Assembly: GCA_029233965.1 (NCBI GenBank)
Contig: JARGOP010000034.1
Coordinates: 1 to 53,207, forward strand
Reading direction: 5' to 3'
From: Verrucomicrobiales bacterium
Lineage (GTDB): Bacteria; Verrucomicrobiota; Verrucomicrobiia; Verrucomicrobiales; DEV007
DNA: 53,207 nucleotides
Below, one piece after another: positions 8,032 through 17,259 of this stretch. A program made the translations under genes and the position numbers. How positions within the stretch are numbered: the stretch's first letter is position 1; every line of letters begins with the position of its first letter. Below the pieces are notes generated by a model. The model made no database searches, had not been told where the DNA came from, and saw nothing but the letters and a program-made list of their open reading frames with translations.

Positions 8032-9429
8032 ATGAAGGAAGCGCCCGAGACCGAAGCCAGCAAACTCAGTATTCCATCCCGATTTCAACGTCGCACGCTC
8101 TGGAGTGCGATCACGGCGATCTCGATTGTCGCAATCGGGGCGGTCTTCGTGGGACTGATCATGCTCACCGGATCAGTCCTCAGCGTTCTCCAACCGGTCC
8201 TGGTTCCTCTCGCCGTAGCGGGAATCATCGCCTACCTGCTTGAGCCGATCGTGGACTGGCTCACGAAGCGGGGGCTCAGTCATGGAAAATCCATGATGCT
8301 GGTTTTTGTCGGCTTTATGCTCCTTGTGATCGTACTCATCGTCAGTGTCATCATCCCGACCTTTGGACAGGCTCAGGAGTTTTACAAAGACCGTGATGAC
8401 TACATGACCGACGCCACTCTTCTTGCCAAAAAAGGGGTCATATCATTGCAGGAGCGTTTCGGCACCGGGGTTGCGAGCGAATATTATGATCGCGGAGTGG
8501 AGTGGATTTCGGAGGAAGGCCCGAAAGTTTCGGCGAAAATCGGTAACTACGTGTGGAGCCGCTTGAGTGGCTTTTTCGGCTTTTTCGGGTACCTCTTGGG
8601 GCTTTTGCTAGTGCCCATTTACCTCTTCTATTTTCTCCGGGAGGGCCACAAGATATCGAGCACCTGGACAGACTACGTGCCTCTGCGGGCCTCAGAGTTT
8701 AAGGATGAGGTCGTCGGGACGATTACAGAAATCAACGGTTACCTGATCTCCTTTTTCCGCGGGCAAATGGTCGTGAGTCTCATCGATGGAGCTCTCGTGG
8801 CGATCGCGCTCTCGGCGATCGGGCTTCCCTATGCGCTGCTCATCGGAGTCTTTCTCGCGATCCTGGGGTTGATTCCCTACATTGGAAATTTGATGGTGAT
8901 GATTCCCGCTGTGATCATCGCGATAGTCCACTTTGGTGCGACTGAGACGGTCAAAATTCCGGAAGGGGTCGACCCGGTGGTCGGTCAGTCGATGGTGGTG
9001 AAGCTGGGTGGAAGCAGCAAATCAGTAGAGAAAATCGTGGAAGAGATCTCGGCCGATGGAAACACCGCCGAAGTCCTCGTGAACGCCTGGAATTTCCTGC
9101 CGACTCCCTGGGCTTACCCGGTCATCGTTCTTGGAATCTTTATCGTTCTCCAGCAGATCAACGGGCTGGTTACCGCTCCTAAAATCGTCGGGGACTCGGT
9201 CGGTCTGCACCCGCTTACGGTGATCTTTTCAGTGATTTTCTGGTCGGTCGTACTGGGCGGACTCCTCGGAGCCCTTTTGGCGGTTCCTCTCACGGCGGCG
9301 ATCAAGGTGCTGTTCCGTCGCTACATCTGGGAAAGGCGTCTTGAGCCGGCCGTTGAAAAGCGCTTCAATGTGGGAGATGACGAAGAGCGGGATGTGACCG
9401 AAGACGGAGCTGAGATTCAGCCTGCGTGA
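8032..9429 (+). CDS. AI-2E family transporter
   Basis: Polytopic inner-membrane protein of 465 residues with the AI-2E transporter fold (PF01594, the PerM/TqsA superfamily). About eight hydrophobic segments are visible: two near the N-terminus, a soluble region at about 110-175, then clustered helices with the LGLIPYIGNLM and LHPLTVIFSV motifs, and a charged C-terminal tail. Members export small molecules such as autoinducer-2 or sodium/protons; the substrate here cannot be assigned. A loop at about 305-345 (around the PEGVDPVVGQSMV segment) is longer than usual. AAGGA at 8012-8016 is a rather distant ribosome binding site. Upstream lies the candidate origin. Confidence 0.9.
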   Translation: MKEAPETEASKLSIPSRFQRRTLWSAITAISIVAIGAVFVGLIMLTGSVLSVLQPVLVPLAVAGIIAYLLEPIVDWLTKRGLSHGKSMMLVFVGFMLLVIVLIVSVIIPTFGQAQEFYKDRDDYMTDATLLAKKGVISLQERFGTGVASEYYDRGVEWISEEGPKVSAKIGNYVWSRLSGFFGFFGYLLGLLLVPIYLFYFLREGHKISSTWTDYVPLRASEFKDEVVGTITEINGYLISFFRGQMVVSLIDGALVAIALSAIGLPYALLIGVFLAILGLIPYIGNLMVMIPAVIIAIVHFGATETVKIPEGVDPVVGQSMVVKLGGSSKSVEKIVEEISADGNTAEVLVNAWNFLPTPWAYPVIVLGIFIVLQQINGLVTAPKIVGDSVGLHPLTVIFSVIFWSVVLGGLLGALLAVPLTAAIKVLFRRYIWERRLEPAVEKRFNVGDDEERDVTEDGAEIQPA

Positions 9430-9502
9430 GTCTGACTGAGAGATCGGCTTGCGTCGTGGCAAATCCCGTCCATCCTATCCAAGGTAGGAATTTAGGCCCC
9501 GA

Positions 9503-10495
9503 ATGCAGAACGTAGACACCACCAAACTCGCAGAAGAGATCCAGAAGCACGGTCCCTGGGTTCAGGCGGTTCGCGACGAAATGGCGAAGGTCATCGTCGG
9601 ACAGGAAGTGCTCGTCGACCGGCTCCTGATCGGATTGCTCACCAATGGGCACGTCCTTCTCGAGGGTGTTCCCGGACTGGCGAAAACCCTCACCGTGAAT
9701 GCCCTCGCCGGAGCGCTCAAAGCCAAGTTTCAGCGGATCCAGTTTACTCCTGATTTGCTTCCCGCCGATCTCCTTGGAACGCTGATTTTCAATCCTCAGA
9801 CCAACGAATTTTCTCCCAAACTCGGACCTATTTTCTCCAACCTCATTCTTGCCGATGAGATCAACCGGGCCCCGGCAAAGGTGCAGAGTGCCCTCCTCGA
9901 AGCGATGCAGGAGCGGCAGGTCACGATCGGGGACACGACTTACCGGCTCGAGGATCCGTTTTTGGTCCTCGCGACGCAAAACCCGATCGATCAGGAGGGA
10001 ACCTACCCGTTGCCCGAAGCGCAACTCGACCGATTCCTTGTGAAGGTGATCGTCGATTACCCGTCGATCGCGGAAGAGCGGGCGATCCTTGACCGAATGG
10101 CGACCTCCTCGGCGAGAACATCGACCCGCGCGGTGGTCGATCCGAAGACCGTTATCGCCGGTCGTGAGCTGGTGAACTATGTCTATGTCGACGACGGCGT
10201 GAAGGATTACATCGTGAATATCATTCACGCGACACGCCAGCCGGGCGAGATCGAAGCAGCGCTGGGGCCGCTCGTTCGGGCCGGGGCCTCTCCGCGCGGA
10301 ACGATCAACCTCACTCTCGCGGCCAAGGCGAATGCGTTTCTTCAGGGCCGGGGCTACGTCGTGCCTCAGGATGTCAAAGACCTTGCCTACGATGTGCTTC
10401 GTCACCGTCTCCTCCTCAGTTACGAGGCCGAGGCCGAGGAAATTACGAGTGAGCAGATCATTGCCACGATTCTGGACCGGATTCCGGTTCCATGA
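9503..10495 (+). CDS. MoxR-family AAA+ ATPase
   Basis: Cytoplasmic chaperone-like ATPase of 330 residues, normal for MoxR. Walker A is EGVPGLAKT (54-62) and Walker B LADEIN (116-121). The sensor region ATQNPIDQEGTYPLPEAQLDRF follows, and the lid domain ends the protein. MoxR proteins usually act with VWA-domain and DUF58 proteins to mature or insert metal cofactors. No such partner is adjacent: the next gene encodes a membrane-anchored leucine-rich repeat protein 73 bases downstream on the same strand. The ATPase identity is secure; its client is unknown. Confidence 0.95.
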   Translation: MQNVDTTKLAEEIQKHGPWVQAVRDEMAKVIVGQEVLVDRLLIGLLTNGHVLLEGVPGLAKTLTVNALAGALKAKFQRIQFTPDLLPADLLGTLIFNPQTNEFSPKLGPIFSNLILADEINRAPAKVQSALLEAMQERQVTIGDTTYRLEDPFLVLATQNPIDQEGTYPLPEAQLDRFLVKVIVDYPSIAEERAILDRMATSSARTSTRAVVDPKTVIAGRELVNYVYVDDGVKDYIVNIIHATRQPGEIEAALGPLVRAGASPRGTINLTLAAKANAFLQGRGYVVPQDVKDLAYDVLRHRLLLSYEAEAEEITSEQIIATILDRIPVP

Positions 10496-10568
10496 TCGTC
10501 GCGATCTAAGTTTCCGCCCCGGTGAAGCGTATCGAAAGGGCAGCCCGCCCTTCCTTTGACCTGCCTGT

Positions 10569-11783
10569 ATGAAAGAAGCCGCCCGATACCTCATTCTCTC
10601 ATTCGCAATCCTCGCCGTGATCGCTGTCCTTGTGATGTGGAAAAAGCAGGATCGGGAACAGGCCTTCACCGAATTGAGGGAGCGCTTTGAGGCGGACATC
10701 AGTGTTGTCGACGGGGATTTTGCTGTCGGCTGCTCCAGCGATCGCCTCGTTGATCTCGTCGAGTTTGCCGACCTTCTCGCGAGGGCGGGTGAGCCTACGA
10801 TTCTTGATCTGACCGGGGCATCAAATCTGGAGTCTTTCTCCGGGATCGAGAAACTGCTGAAGGTGCATTCTCTCATTGCAATCGATTGCCCGAAGCTCAC
10901 TTCTGCTGAGGGTATCGCGAAACATCCCGCCCTGCGCGAACTGGTTCTCACTGACAGTCGACAGTTTTCGGACGCCTCCTCGATCAAGGGACTTCCGGCA
11001 CTGGAGACGGTCGATTTCAGTGGGTGTGAGGCGCTCGAAGAAGTGAATGTGTCAGAGTTGCCGCGACTGAAAAATTTGTATCTGAGCCGGTGCCGCAAGG
11101 TGAAGTCCCTCGACGTCACCGGTGTTCCGGAACTCAAGCAACTCTATCTCGACGGGTGCAGCAGTCTCGTCTCGATCACCGGTCTCGATTCCTTGACCGT
11201 GCTGACTGATCTCGACGTGAGTAACGCTTCCTCTCTGGAGAAACTGGAGAACATCGAGGCGTTGGTTTCCCTGATCGTTCTCGATATTCGCAATATCGCG
11301 ATCCGCGACTTTTCAGGGATCGGAAAACTTCCCGCCCTTCGGGTCCTCCGCATGGGAGGAAATGAAGCGATCAAGAATCTCGAACCGTTTTCCGGTATGG
11401 AGCAGCTTCGCGAGATTCATCTGGAGGCGTGCCCGAATTTTTCTTCGTTGAAGGGAATGCCGTCGGGGATTTCCCAGTACGCCGGGTTTACCTACTGCCC
11501 GAAACTGACGAGTCTTGAAGGGATCGAAAATGCGGCCGGGCTCGAGCAGTTGGATCTCACCGGGTGTGAATGGCTCAAGGACGTGAGCGCACTCGAATCG
11601 TTGCTCAACCTCGTCCAGCTCAGCCTTGTGAAGTGCCGCCAGGTCGACGACGTGTCGGTCATCGAGTCGATGGAGAAGCTGGTGATCGTGATGTTAGGCG
11701 GCTCAGGGGTCGTCCCGGCGGCTATTGAGAAGCTGAAGCCGGTCAACGACGAGATCATCTTCGATTTCACGGTTTCGGGTTGA
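10569..11783 (+). CDS. Membrane-anchored leucine-rich repeat protein
   Basis: 404 residues. One N-terminal hydrophobic segment (about 7-24) followed by KKQDRE suggests a signal anchor with the repeat domain outside the cytoplasm. From about residue 75 to 390 there are repeats of roughly 22-25 residues with the pattern L-x-x-L-x-L-x-x-C, many carrying a Cys at the end of the strand (DFSGCEAL, YLSRCRKV, YLDGCSSL, DLTGCEWL). This is a non-canonical LRR solenoid, probably a protein-interaction scaffold. It follows the MoxR gene on the same strand and may be its partner, but that is inference. No enzymatic motif is visible. Confidence 0.8.
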   Translation: MKEAARYLILSFAILAVIAVLVMWKKQDREQAFTELRERFEADISVVDGDFAVGCSSDRLVDLVEFADLLARAGEPTILDLTGASNLESFSGIEKLLKVHSLIAIDCPKLTSAEGIAKHPALRELVLTDSRQFSDASSIKGLPALETVDFSGCEALEEVNVSELPRLKNLYLSRCRKVKSLDVTGVPELKQLYLDGCSSLVSITGLDSLTVLTDLDVSNASSLEKLENIEALVSLIVLDIRNIAIRDFSGIGKLPALRVLRMGGNEAIKNLEPFSGMEQLREIHLEACPNFSSLKGMPSGISQYAGFTYCPKLTSLEGIENAAGLEQLDLTGCEWLKDVSALESLLNLVQLSLVKCRQVDDVSVIESMEKLVIVMLGGSGVVPAAIEKLKPVNDEIIFDFTVSG

Positions 11784-11858
11784 TTTGTATGTTTGTCAGG
11801 ACGTCGTGATTCGATGCTTCATGAGGTCTTGATTCAGGGAATTGAACAGCATTCACGG

Positions 11859-11880
11859 GCCCCGGTGACTTTTCCGGGGC
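11859..11880. terminator. GC-rich hairpin between convergent genes
   Basis: GCCCCGG 11859-11865 pairs with CCGGGGC 11874-11880 around an eight-base loop, between the ends of the LRR gene and the DUF1552 gene. No T tract follows on either strand, so a terminator role is only possible. Confidence 0.3.
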
Positions 11881-11998
11881 GATGGATTTCATCGCCGATG
11901 AGCGTAGATGGACGTGAATGAGCATGCATCAGGTGCTTCGCGGCCCCGCTTTCTGATTGACGCTCTTTTTCAGGTGATCCAGCCTTGCGGACGGAAGT

Positions 11999-13297
11999 TT
12001 ACCCCGGCTCCAATCCTGTCACTCCGACACCGGTGCTGCTTCCGAACTGATCGATTTCGATGCCCATGTTCTGCGCGATGCTGACAAACAGGTTCGCGAA
12101 AGGGGTATTGTTCGTTTCGTCCTTTGCAATGTAGGAGCCGTGACGATACCCCCCGCCCGCAAGAATCACGGGCAGGTTCCGCCAGTCGTGACTGCTCGCG
12201 TTTCCGAGGTTGGAACCATAGAGAACCGAGGTGTTGTCGAGGAGAGTTTTCCCGTTCTCCTCGACGGATTTTATCCTCGTGAGGAACTCGTTGAAGACCT
12301 CAAACTGCGCCTCCTCGATGAGAGTGAGTTCTTCGATCTTTTCCGGATCCTTTCCGTGGTGGGAGAGGTTGTGCCAGTCGGTTTTTACACCCTCGATCGC
12401 AGGGACGGCATTCATTCCGGCGAGCTGAAAAGTTACCGTCCGGGTCGAATCCGACTGCAGGGCGAGAACGATCATGTCATTCATGAGCCGCTGCTTTCCG
12501 ATTGCATCGGCCTTGTCGGTGATGTCTTTCGGGGGCTCGGCATTGACCCTGGGTTTCGGTTTCTGAACCCAGTTTTCAGATTCCTGCAGCCTCACTTCGA
12601 GGCTTCGCACGGAGGTCATATATTCGTCCAGTTTCTCGCGGTCGCGGTTTCCGACTTCCCGCTCCAGTTTTCCGGCTTCGCCGAGAACGGTGTCGAGGAT
12701 GCTGCGACCGCGTTTGAATGCTGCCATCTCTTTTTCCACTTCGGCTTCGGTCCCTTCGATGAAGAGCGATTTGAAGAGCCTCGCCGGCGAGGTTTCGCCG
12801 GGGATGGCGACACCATTCGACGTCCACGACATTGAGCGCCCGCTCGTGGAGAGCGCAAGGTAGGGGTAGCGCGTCTCCATCCCGATTTCCCCGGCGATGA
12901 GTTGATCGATCGAGATGCTGTTTTTGAAACCGGCAAGACCGGGGCGCTGCGCCGAGGTGAGCCAGGTCATTTCCGAGGCATGACCATTGTTGCCCTGTTG
13001 ATCGGGATGCGAGAGCCCGGAAAAGACGGTGAAATCTTCCCGGTGATTCTTGATCCGCGAGAGGTAGGGCGTCAGTTCGTAGTCCCGTCCCGGAGTCTTC
13101 GGGAAGAGCTGCGGGCCATGAAATCCCAGTGTCGCGCACATCGCAACCATGCGCTTTGGCGGGGTCGAAGACTGGCCGCGGAGAAAGGCGGGTGACATCG
13201 CTTCCAGAACCGGGAGGCTGAGAACGGCACTTCCGGTGCCTTTCAGAAAATGGCGTCGGCTCAGGGCGCGGCCGGTCGCGAGGTAGGGAGAGTTCAT
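11999..13297 (-). CDS. Tat-exported DUF1552 protein (first copy)
   Basis: 432 residues of the DUF1552 family, known mainly from Planctomycetes and Verrucomicrobia. The N-terminus carries a twin-arginine motif (SRRHFLKG, residues about 14-21) and a hydrophobic stretch, so it is probably exported folded, perhaps with a cofactor. The family is related in sequence layout to DUF1501/alkaline-phosphatase-like proteins, but no activity is established. It lies six bases after the stop of the upstream cytochrome/DUF1587 gene on the same strand; the two form an operon, a pairing repeated at 32.3-36.1 kb. Likely a periplasmic partner of that heme protein. Confidence 0.9.
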   Translation of the reverse strand: MNSPYLATGRALSRRHFLKGTGSAVLSLPVLEAMSPAFLRGQSSTPPKRMVAMCATLGFHGPQLFPKTPGRDYELTPYLSRIKNHREDFTVFSGLSHPDQQGNNGHASEMTWLTSAQRPGLAGFKNSISIDQLIAGEIGMETRYPYLALSTSGRSMSWTSNGVAIPGETSPARLFKSLFIEGTEAEVEKEMAAFKRGRSILDTVLGEAGKLEREVGNRDREKLDEYMTSVRSLEVRLQESENWVQKPKPRVNAEPPKDITDKADAIGKQRLMNDMIVLALQSDSTRTVTFQLAGMNAVPAIEGVKTDWHNLSHHGKDPEKIEELTLIEEAQFEVFNEFLTRIKSVEENGKTLLDNTSVLYGSNLGNASSHDWRNLPVILAGGGYRHGSYIAKDETNNTPFANLFVSIAQNMGIEIDQFGSSTGVGVTGLEPG

Positions 13298-13303
13298 GGC
13301 AGA

Positions 13304-15757
13304 TTACTTATGATGAAAGATCTCGCTTTCGAGTGTGAGGTAAATGAGATCGCGGATTCCGTAGCCTTCTTCGGAGGAGGCCTTGACGAGGCGATTGATT
13401 TCAGGGCGGTCAGAGAATCCCATCTTCCGTCCAGTGCTGAAGGTGAGGAAATTGGAGATCAGGGCCTTGGCGAGCTGATCCTGATCTTCGGCTATCATGG
13501 TGCGATATTCCTCAAAGCCGGAGAAGGGGCGGCCGTCCTGAAGGACACCGCTGGCGTCGACAGGTTGACCGTATTTGTAGCGGATCTGTTTTGATCCGAC
13601 CACTTTTTCCGCAGGCTTTTCGCCCTCGCCGAGGCTGCGGAAGGTTTCTCTCCAGCCGCCAACCGGATTGAAACTCTCGAGCGCAAAGCCCGGAGGATCG
13701 ATCATTTCATGGCAGGCCTGACAGCTCTCCGAATCGCGGTGTTTTTCGAGAAGTTCGCGGATCGTCTCCGCGCCGCGGATATCCGGCTCGACTCCCGGAA
13801 TCCCCGGAGGCGGGGGGGCGGGATGCCTGCCGAGGATTCGCTCATTGATCCAGACTCCGCGAAGAACCGGGGAGGTGTTCGTTCCATTGGCGGACACTTT
13901 GAGGATGCTGGCCTGTGAAAGCAGGCCGCCGCGAGGCGTCCCGGCCGGGATTGAGACCTTTTCAACCCGGGGTGAAGTCACGCCATCGATCCCGTAGTGC
14001 GCGGCGAGTCGCCAGTTCAGCATCGAAAAGTCTGACTTCGCGAGATGGCTGACGCTGAGGTTGGACCGGATCAGCTCCTCAAAGTAGGAGCGGGTCTCTG
14101 CCACCATCGAGTCCTGGAGGAAAGTATCAAATTCCGGGAAAAGCTGGTCGTCCGGGGACGTGAATTCAATGTCGCGGAGGTCGAGCCATCCATCGGTGAA
14201 GTCCTTGATGAAGCGGGCGAAATGCACAGAGGCCATGAGGCGGTCCGCGTGGCTCCGCAAAGCTTCCGGGCTGGTGGTGAGAAGTTTTTCGGCCGCAGCT
14301 GACTTCAATCCGTCATCCGGCAGGGTGCGATTCAGAAAATAGGAAAGACGTGCCGCCAGCGCATTGTCGTCGAGCCTTCCTTCCGGCTCGCGCAGGTAGA
14401 GAAATTCCGGTGAGCAAAGGATCGCGGCGAGGGCGGTCCGGTAGGCTTCTTCAAACGGAAAACCTTTCGTGAGTTCCCCTTGAAAGAGGATCACGTAGGG
14501 AGCGATTGCCTCCTCGTCGACCTCCCGACGAAAGGCCGCCGAGGCAAAACGGGTCAGGGCCGGGACGACGGTTCCGGTCGGGTCTGCAGTGATCACTTCG
14601 AATTCGGGTACATACCATGGTTTCGTCTTCTGATCCGGATTTGACGGCTCGACCTCTTTGCGGTCTATCCCTTCGAAAATGAGTTGGTGACCGCGGGTCG
14701 GAAATTCATGGACGATCGGCCCTTCGAGTTCGACGGAAGAGATCGCGAGGCCCGGGCCTTTGTAGTTGGCGATTCCTTCCTGACGAATCAGGTTTTGCTG
14801 GTCATAGATTCCCTTGGGAGTGATTTCGACCATGAATCGCTCATCCATCCAAACATGCAACTCCACTGAGGTAGGCTTCCCGGGAGGAAGAGAAAAATAG
14901 CCCCAGCGTGGCTTTTTACTCCCGCGTGCAAATGAGGTTCCCCCGACCGAAAAGATGACCGGTTTGTCGCTTTGATAGGCATAGCCGGTGATCTTGATCC
15001 GGTAATAGCCGGCCGTTTTCGCCTCCGCTTCCCGCAGCATGCCGGTGGGGTAGCCGATCTCCCGGAAAAACACGACGGCTCCGTCCGGTGCTTTGAGCCA
15101 GGAATCACCGAGAAATTTTTCGGCACCACGAGTTTCGGAATAGGTGGCGACCACGGTGGTTCGCTCCGGAGGCGCCGTTGTTTTCGCAATCGCAGCATCA
15201 AGCGCCTCGTTGGCGGCTTCGAGGTAGCGCTGCATTTGAATCAGCGAAATACCGAGGGCTTCACCGACGGTGTCAAAGCCCTGCGCGCGCCCGTCCTCGG
15301 GCAGAGTTTCCGCAAGATTGAGACGGATTCCGAGGAGGTCATTGATCGTGTTTTCATACTCCTGATTATTCAAACGGCGGAGCACGGTGCCTTTTCTTGC
15401 TGCGTGCGCCTGAGCCAGAGGGAGACTGAGAATATCGCTGAAGATTCGCTTTTCCCCCGTCGCGGGGTTTGGCCGATTACGGGGCGGCATTTCCCCGTTC
15501 TGGATCCGGTCATAGATGCGTTCCCATTTCGCGAAAGACTCCGGATCGCTCAGGTCGGTCGACAGGGAGTAGAGATCGAGTCCCGCTTTGGTCGTGAGGT
15601 CGTCGTGGCACTCGTAGCAGTGCTTTTCGAAGAAGAACGAAAGCTTGTCGACGGGGGCTGAGGGCGCGGCATCGAGGGCAGACGTTACCAGCGCGGCGGA
15701 AAACGCGATCGGGAGAAAGCCGGGGGAAAAGGAGTTCGAAAGAAGAGGGGATTTCAC
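13304..15757 (-). CDS. DUF1592/1588/1585-type cytochrome c protein (first copy)
   Basis: Large secreted protein (817 residues from GTG 15757) of the planctomycete-type cytochrome c family. A CYECHDD heme c site lies soon after the signal peptide. DUF1587, DUF1595, DUF1592, DUF1588 and DUF1585 modules are recognisable in order, and a second CQACH site lies in the DUF1588 region. It has a central beta-rich ligand-binding-like segment instead of the PA14-like one in the second copy. Presumed periplasmic electron transfer linked to an unknown oxidation. An in-frame GTG at 15802 adds 15 residues; 15757 was chosen because the signal peptide starts there. First gene of an operon with DUF1552. Confidence 0.88.
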   Translation of the reverse strand: MKSPLLSNSFSPGFLPIAFSAALVTSALDAAPSAPVDKLSFFFEKHCYECHDDLTTKAGLDLYSLSTDLSDPESFAKWERIYDRIQNGEMPPRNRPNPATGEKRIFSDILSLPLAQAHAARKGTVLRRLNNQEYENTINDLLGIRLNLAETLPEDGRAQGFDTVGEALGISLIQMQRYLEAANEALDAAIAKTTAPPERTTVVATYSETRGAEKFLGDSWLKAPDGAVVFFREIGYPTGMLREAEAKTAGYYRIKITGYAYQSDKPVIFSVGGTSFARGSKKPRWGYFSLPPGKPTSVELHVWMDERFMVEITPKGIYDQQNLIRQEGIANYKGPGLAISSVELEGPIVHEFPTRGHQLIFEGIDRKEVEPSNPDQKTKPWYVPEFEVITADPTGTVVPALTRFASAAFRREVDEEAIAPYVILFQGELTKGFPFEEAYRTALAAILCSPEFLYLREPEGRLDDNALAARLSYFLNRTLPDDGLKSAAAEKLLTTSPEALRSHADRLMASVHFARFIKDFTDGWLDLRDIEFTSPDDQLFPEFDTFLQDSMVAETRSYFEELIRSNLSVSHLAKSDFSMLNWRLAAHYGIDGVTSPRVEKVSIPAGTPRGGLLSQASILKVSANGTNTSPVLRGVWINERILGRHPAPPPPGIPGVEPDIRGAETIRELLEKHRDSESCQACHEMIDPPGFALESFNPVGGWRETFRSLGEGEKPAEKVVGSKQIRYKYGQPVDASGVLQDGRPFSGFEEYRTMIAEDQDQLAKALISNFLTFSTGRKMGFSDRPEINRLVKASSEEGYGIRDLIYLTLESEIFHHK

Positions 15758-15877
15758 GTCAGGAGGATTGCCGTCGCAAGTGGATGCGCGGAAGGCATCC
15801 ACTCGACCGGAGAGTATATAAAACTACTTTCCCAGTGTGACAAAAACTGACCGGCGTGAACAAGCCTTTTTGAGGAC

Positions 15878-15912
15878 TCAACAGGGTCAGATCCTCGACC
15901 TGACCCTGTTGA
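15878..15912. repeat. Perfect 13-bp palindrome (REP-like)
   Basis: TCAACAGGGTCAG at 15878-15890 and its exact reverse complement at 15900-15912 flank a nine-base spacer. The left arm recurs upstream of cimA at 5878-5889. It resembles a repetitive extragenic palindrome; no associated RAYT transposase is in the window. No T run follows, so it is not a typical terminator. Confidence 0.6.
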
Positions 15913-15929
15913 ATAACGTTCGGCCGCTT

Positions 15930-15988
15930 GGTAGGTTTGAGCGTGAGCGAAAACTGGATCGGTGTTCCCGCTCACGCTCGCCCCTACC
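15930..15988. repeat. Long imperfect inverted repeat
   Basis: Nested arms: GGTAGG 15930-15935 with CCTACC 15983-15988 and GAGCGTGAGCG 15939-15949 with CGCTCACGCTC 15969-15979. It sits 18 bases after the previous palindrome, past the end of the barrel gene and upstream of the cytochrome gene, so it may terminate barrel-gene transcription or be part of a REP cluster. Confidence 0.6.
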
Positions 15989-16070
15989 GGGATCGGATCC
16001 CGTTATTAGGAAGAGTTCCGGCCCCGGCCTTATTCGAGCTGTTGAGTTTTCGGAAAGAAACCGGTCGGAA

Positions 16071-17135
16071 TTACCAGGATTTCTGCCAGCCCACGGTCAT
16101 CATCCAGTCCATCCCGAGGCGGGGGCCGTCGAGGTCCTGGTAGAGTGGTTTGCCGGCTTCAACCGCAAGTCGATGTCCTTTCAGGGCACCATTCTGGAAG
16201 AGATAATTCACTCCGTAGAAGAGGTCGATGCGCTCTCCGCCCTGAATTGCCGGATCTGCGGTGGGGACCGGCCCCATGATGCGCAGGTCACGCCCGTCAA
16301 TGTCACCCCAGCTCGTGCCGGAGAGACGGAGGGAAGTGCTCAAGGAATCGGAGAGGCGAAGAGCGCCCCAGATCGTCCCGGTGATGTCATTGCCGAGGGC
16401 ATAATCCTCGGTGTTTTCGCCAAGACGGACCGTTCCAAGTAGCTGGCTTCCCCAGGAAAAATCACCTTTTTGGCCGAGAAAGGTGACCCCGGGACGGAAA
16501 TCCCAGGTTCCGGATCCGAGCTGCATCGGATAAGGCAGACGGATGACGCGCCCGGCCGGTGCGACGAACCCCGTTTCTTCGATCGATCCGGTGGGCGCAC
16601 TCATCATTAGGTTGAGGTGACCTTTGACGTTTTCCTGCTCGTAGAGCTTCACGAGTCCACCGAATTTGAAGTCGCCGATTCCGTTTGTTGCCGTCGTGAA
16701 CTGAGTCCCCATCGCGGTAAGGTGATCCATCGTTTTATCGATAATCGGAAGCATGAAGGCGAGGGTCACTTCGTCCGAAGGAGCATACATGAGACCGATC
16801 ATGTGCATCTCCGTCTGCATATCGAGAGGCATGATCTGATAAGGACCGGTCCCGGGACGGCTGAGTTGAGATCGGGGAGTCACTTCGTCGCTGCCGACGT
16901 AGTTCGGGCGCATGTCCATCGCCATGTAGCGGTAGGAGAGCATTGCCTCGCTTTTGTGGTGGAGGTGATCCCCCATGACCCCGATAGGGGCGTGTGCATC
17001 GACCCGCTTGTGATCAAAGGCTTCGAGGGTGTCGTATTCGTCGACGCTGATCGCCTTGGCCGCATCATAATCACCGGCGTTGGCATTGAGGGCGAGGGAA
17101 GTAAAAAGGATAGAAAGCAGAATAGATTTTCCCAT
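16071..17135 (-). CDS. Met/His-rich outer-membrane beta-barrel protein
   Basis: 354 residues from ATG 17135 with a signal peptide ending ANAG. The sequence alternates like a beta-barrel and ends with an aromatic residue (final W), consistent with outer-membrane insertion; it resembles the transporter/MetA-pathway barrel family (PF13557). The N-terminal region is unusually rich in Met and His (PIGVMGDHLHHK, YRYMAMDM, MPLDMQTEMHMIGLMYAP), suggesting copper or another soft metal, as in similar proteins I associate with metal-resistance loci; this is inference. The upstream open frame to 17207 is rejected because the signal peptide begins at 17135. It follows a frameshifted small CxxC gene on the same strand. 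Confidence 0.78.
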   Translation of the reverse strand: MGKSILLSILFTSLALNANAGDYDAAKAISVDEYDTLEAFDHKRVDAHAPIGVMGDHLHHKSEAMLSYRYMAMDMRPNYVGSDEVTPRSQLSRPGTGPYQIMPLDMQTEMHMIGLMYAPSDEVTLAFMLPIIDKTMDHLTAMGTQFTTATNGIGDFKFGGLVKLYEQENVKGHLNLMMSAPTGSIEETGFVAPAGRVIRLPYPMQLGSGTWDFRPGVTFLGQKGDFSWGSQLLGTVRLGENTEDYALGNDITGTIWGALRLSDSLSTSLRLSGTSWGDIDGRDLRIMGPVPTADPAIQGGERIDLFYGVNYLFQNGALKGHRLAVEAGKPLYQDLDGPRLGMDWMMTVGWQKSW

Positions 17136-17259
17136 GAAATATAGAATTTGAAATTGAATAGGAAAGCTGCCGGGACCACGGGCAGAGGTGGATGGATCGC
17201 TCGTCATCGGAACGATGGCAGGCGAAGGTCAAGTGTGTGCGGAATGAGTCAGAACGGAC

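Noticed and set aside
7744-8243. Frames inside the DnaA-box interval (7744-8013 minus, 7749-8243 plus)
   Set aside because: Poor composition, no ribosome binding site, and they cross the box repeats; the plus frame also runs into the AI-2E gene in another phase.
9365-11137. 590-codon minus-strand open frame opposite the MoxR and LRR genes
   Set aside because: Arg/Ser-rich, no domain pattern, lies antisense to two clearly coding genes; a product of codon bias. The same holds for long frames at 6065-7192, 20990-22699, 26993-28456, 38688-40661 and 3560-4339.
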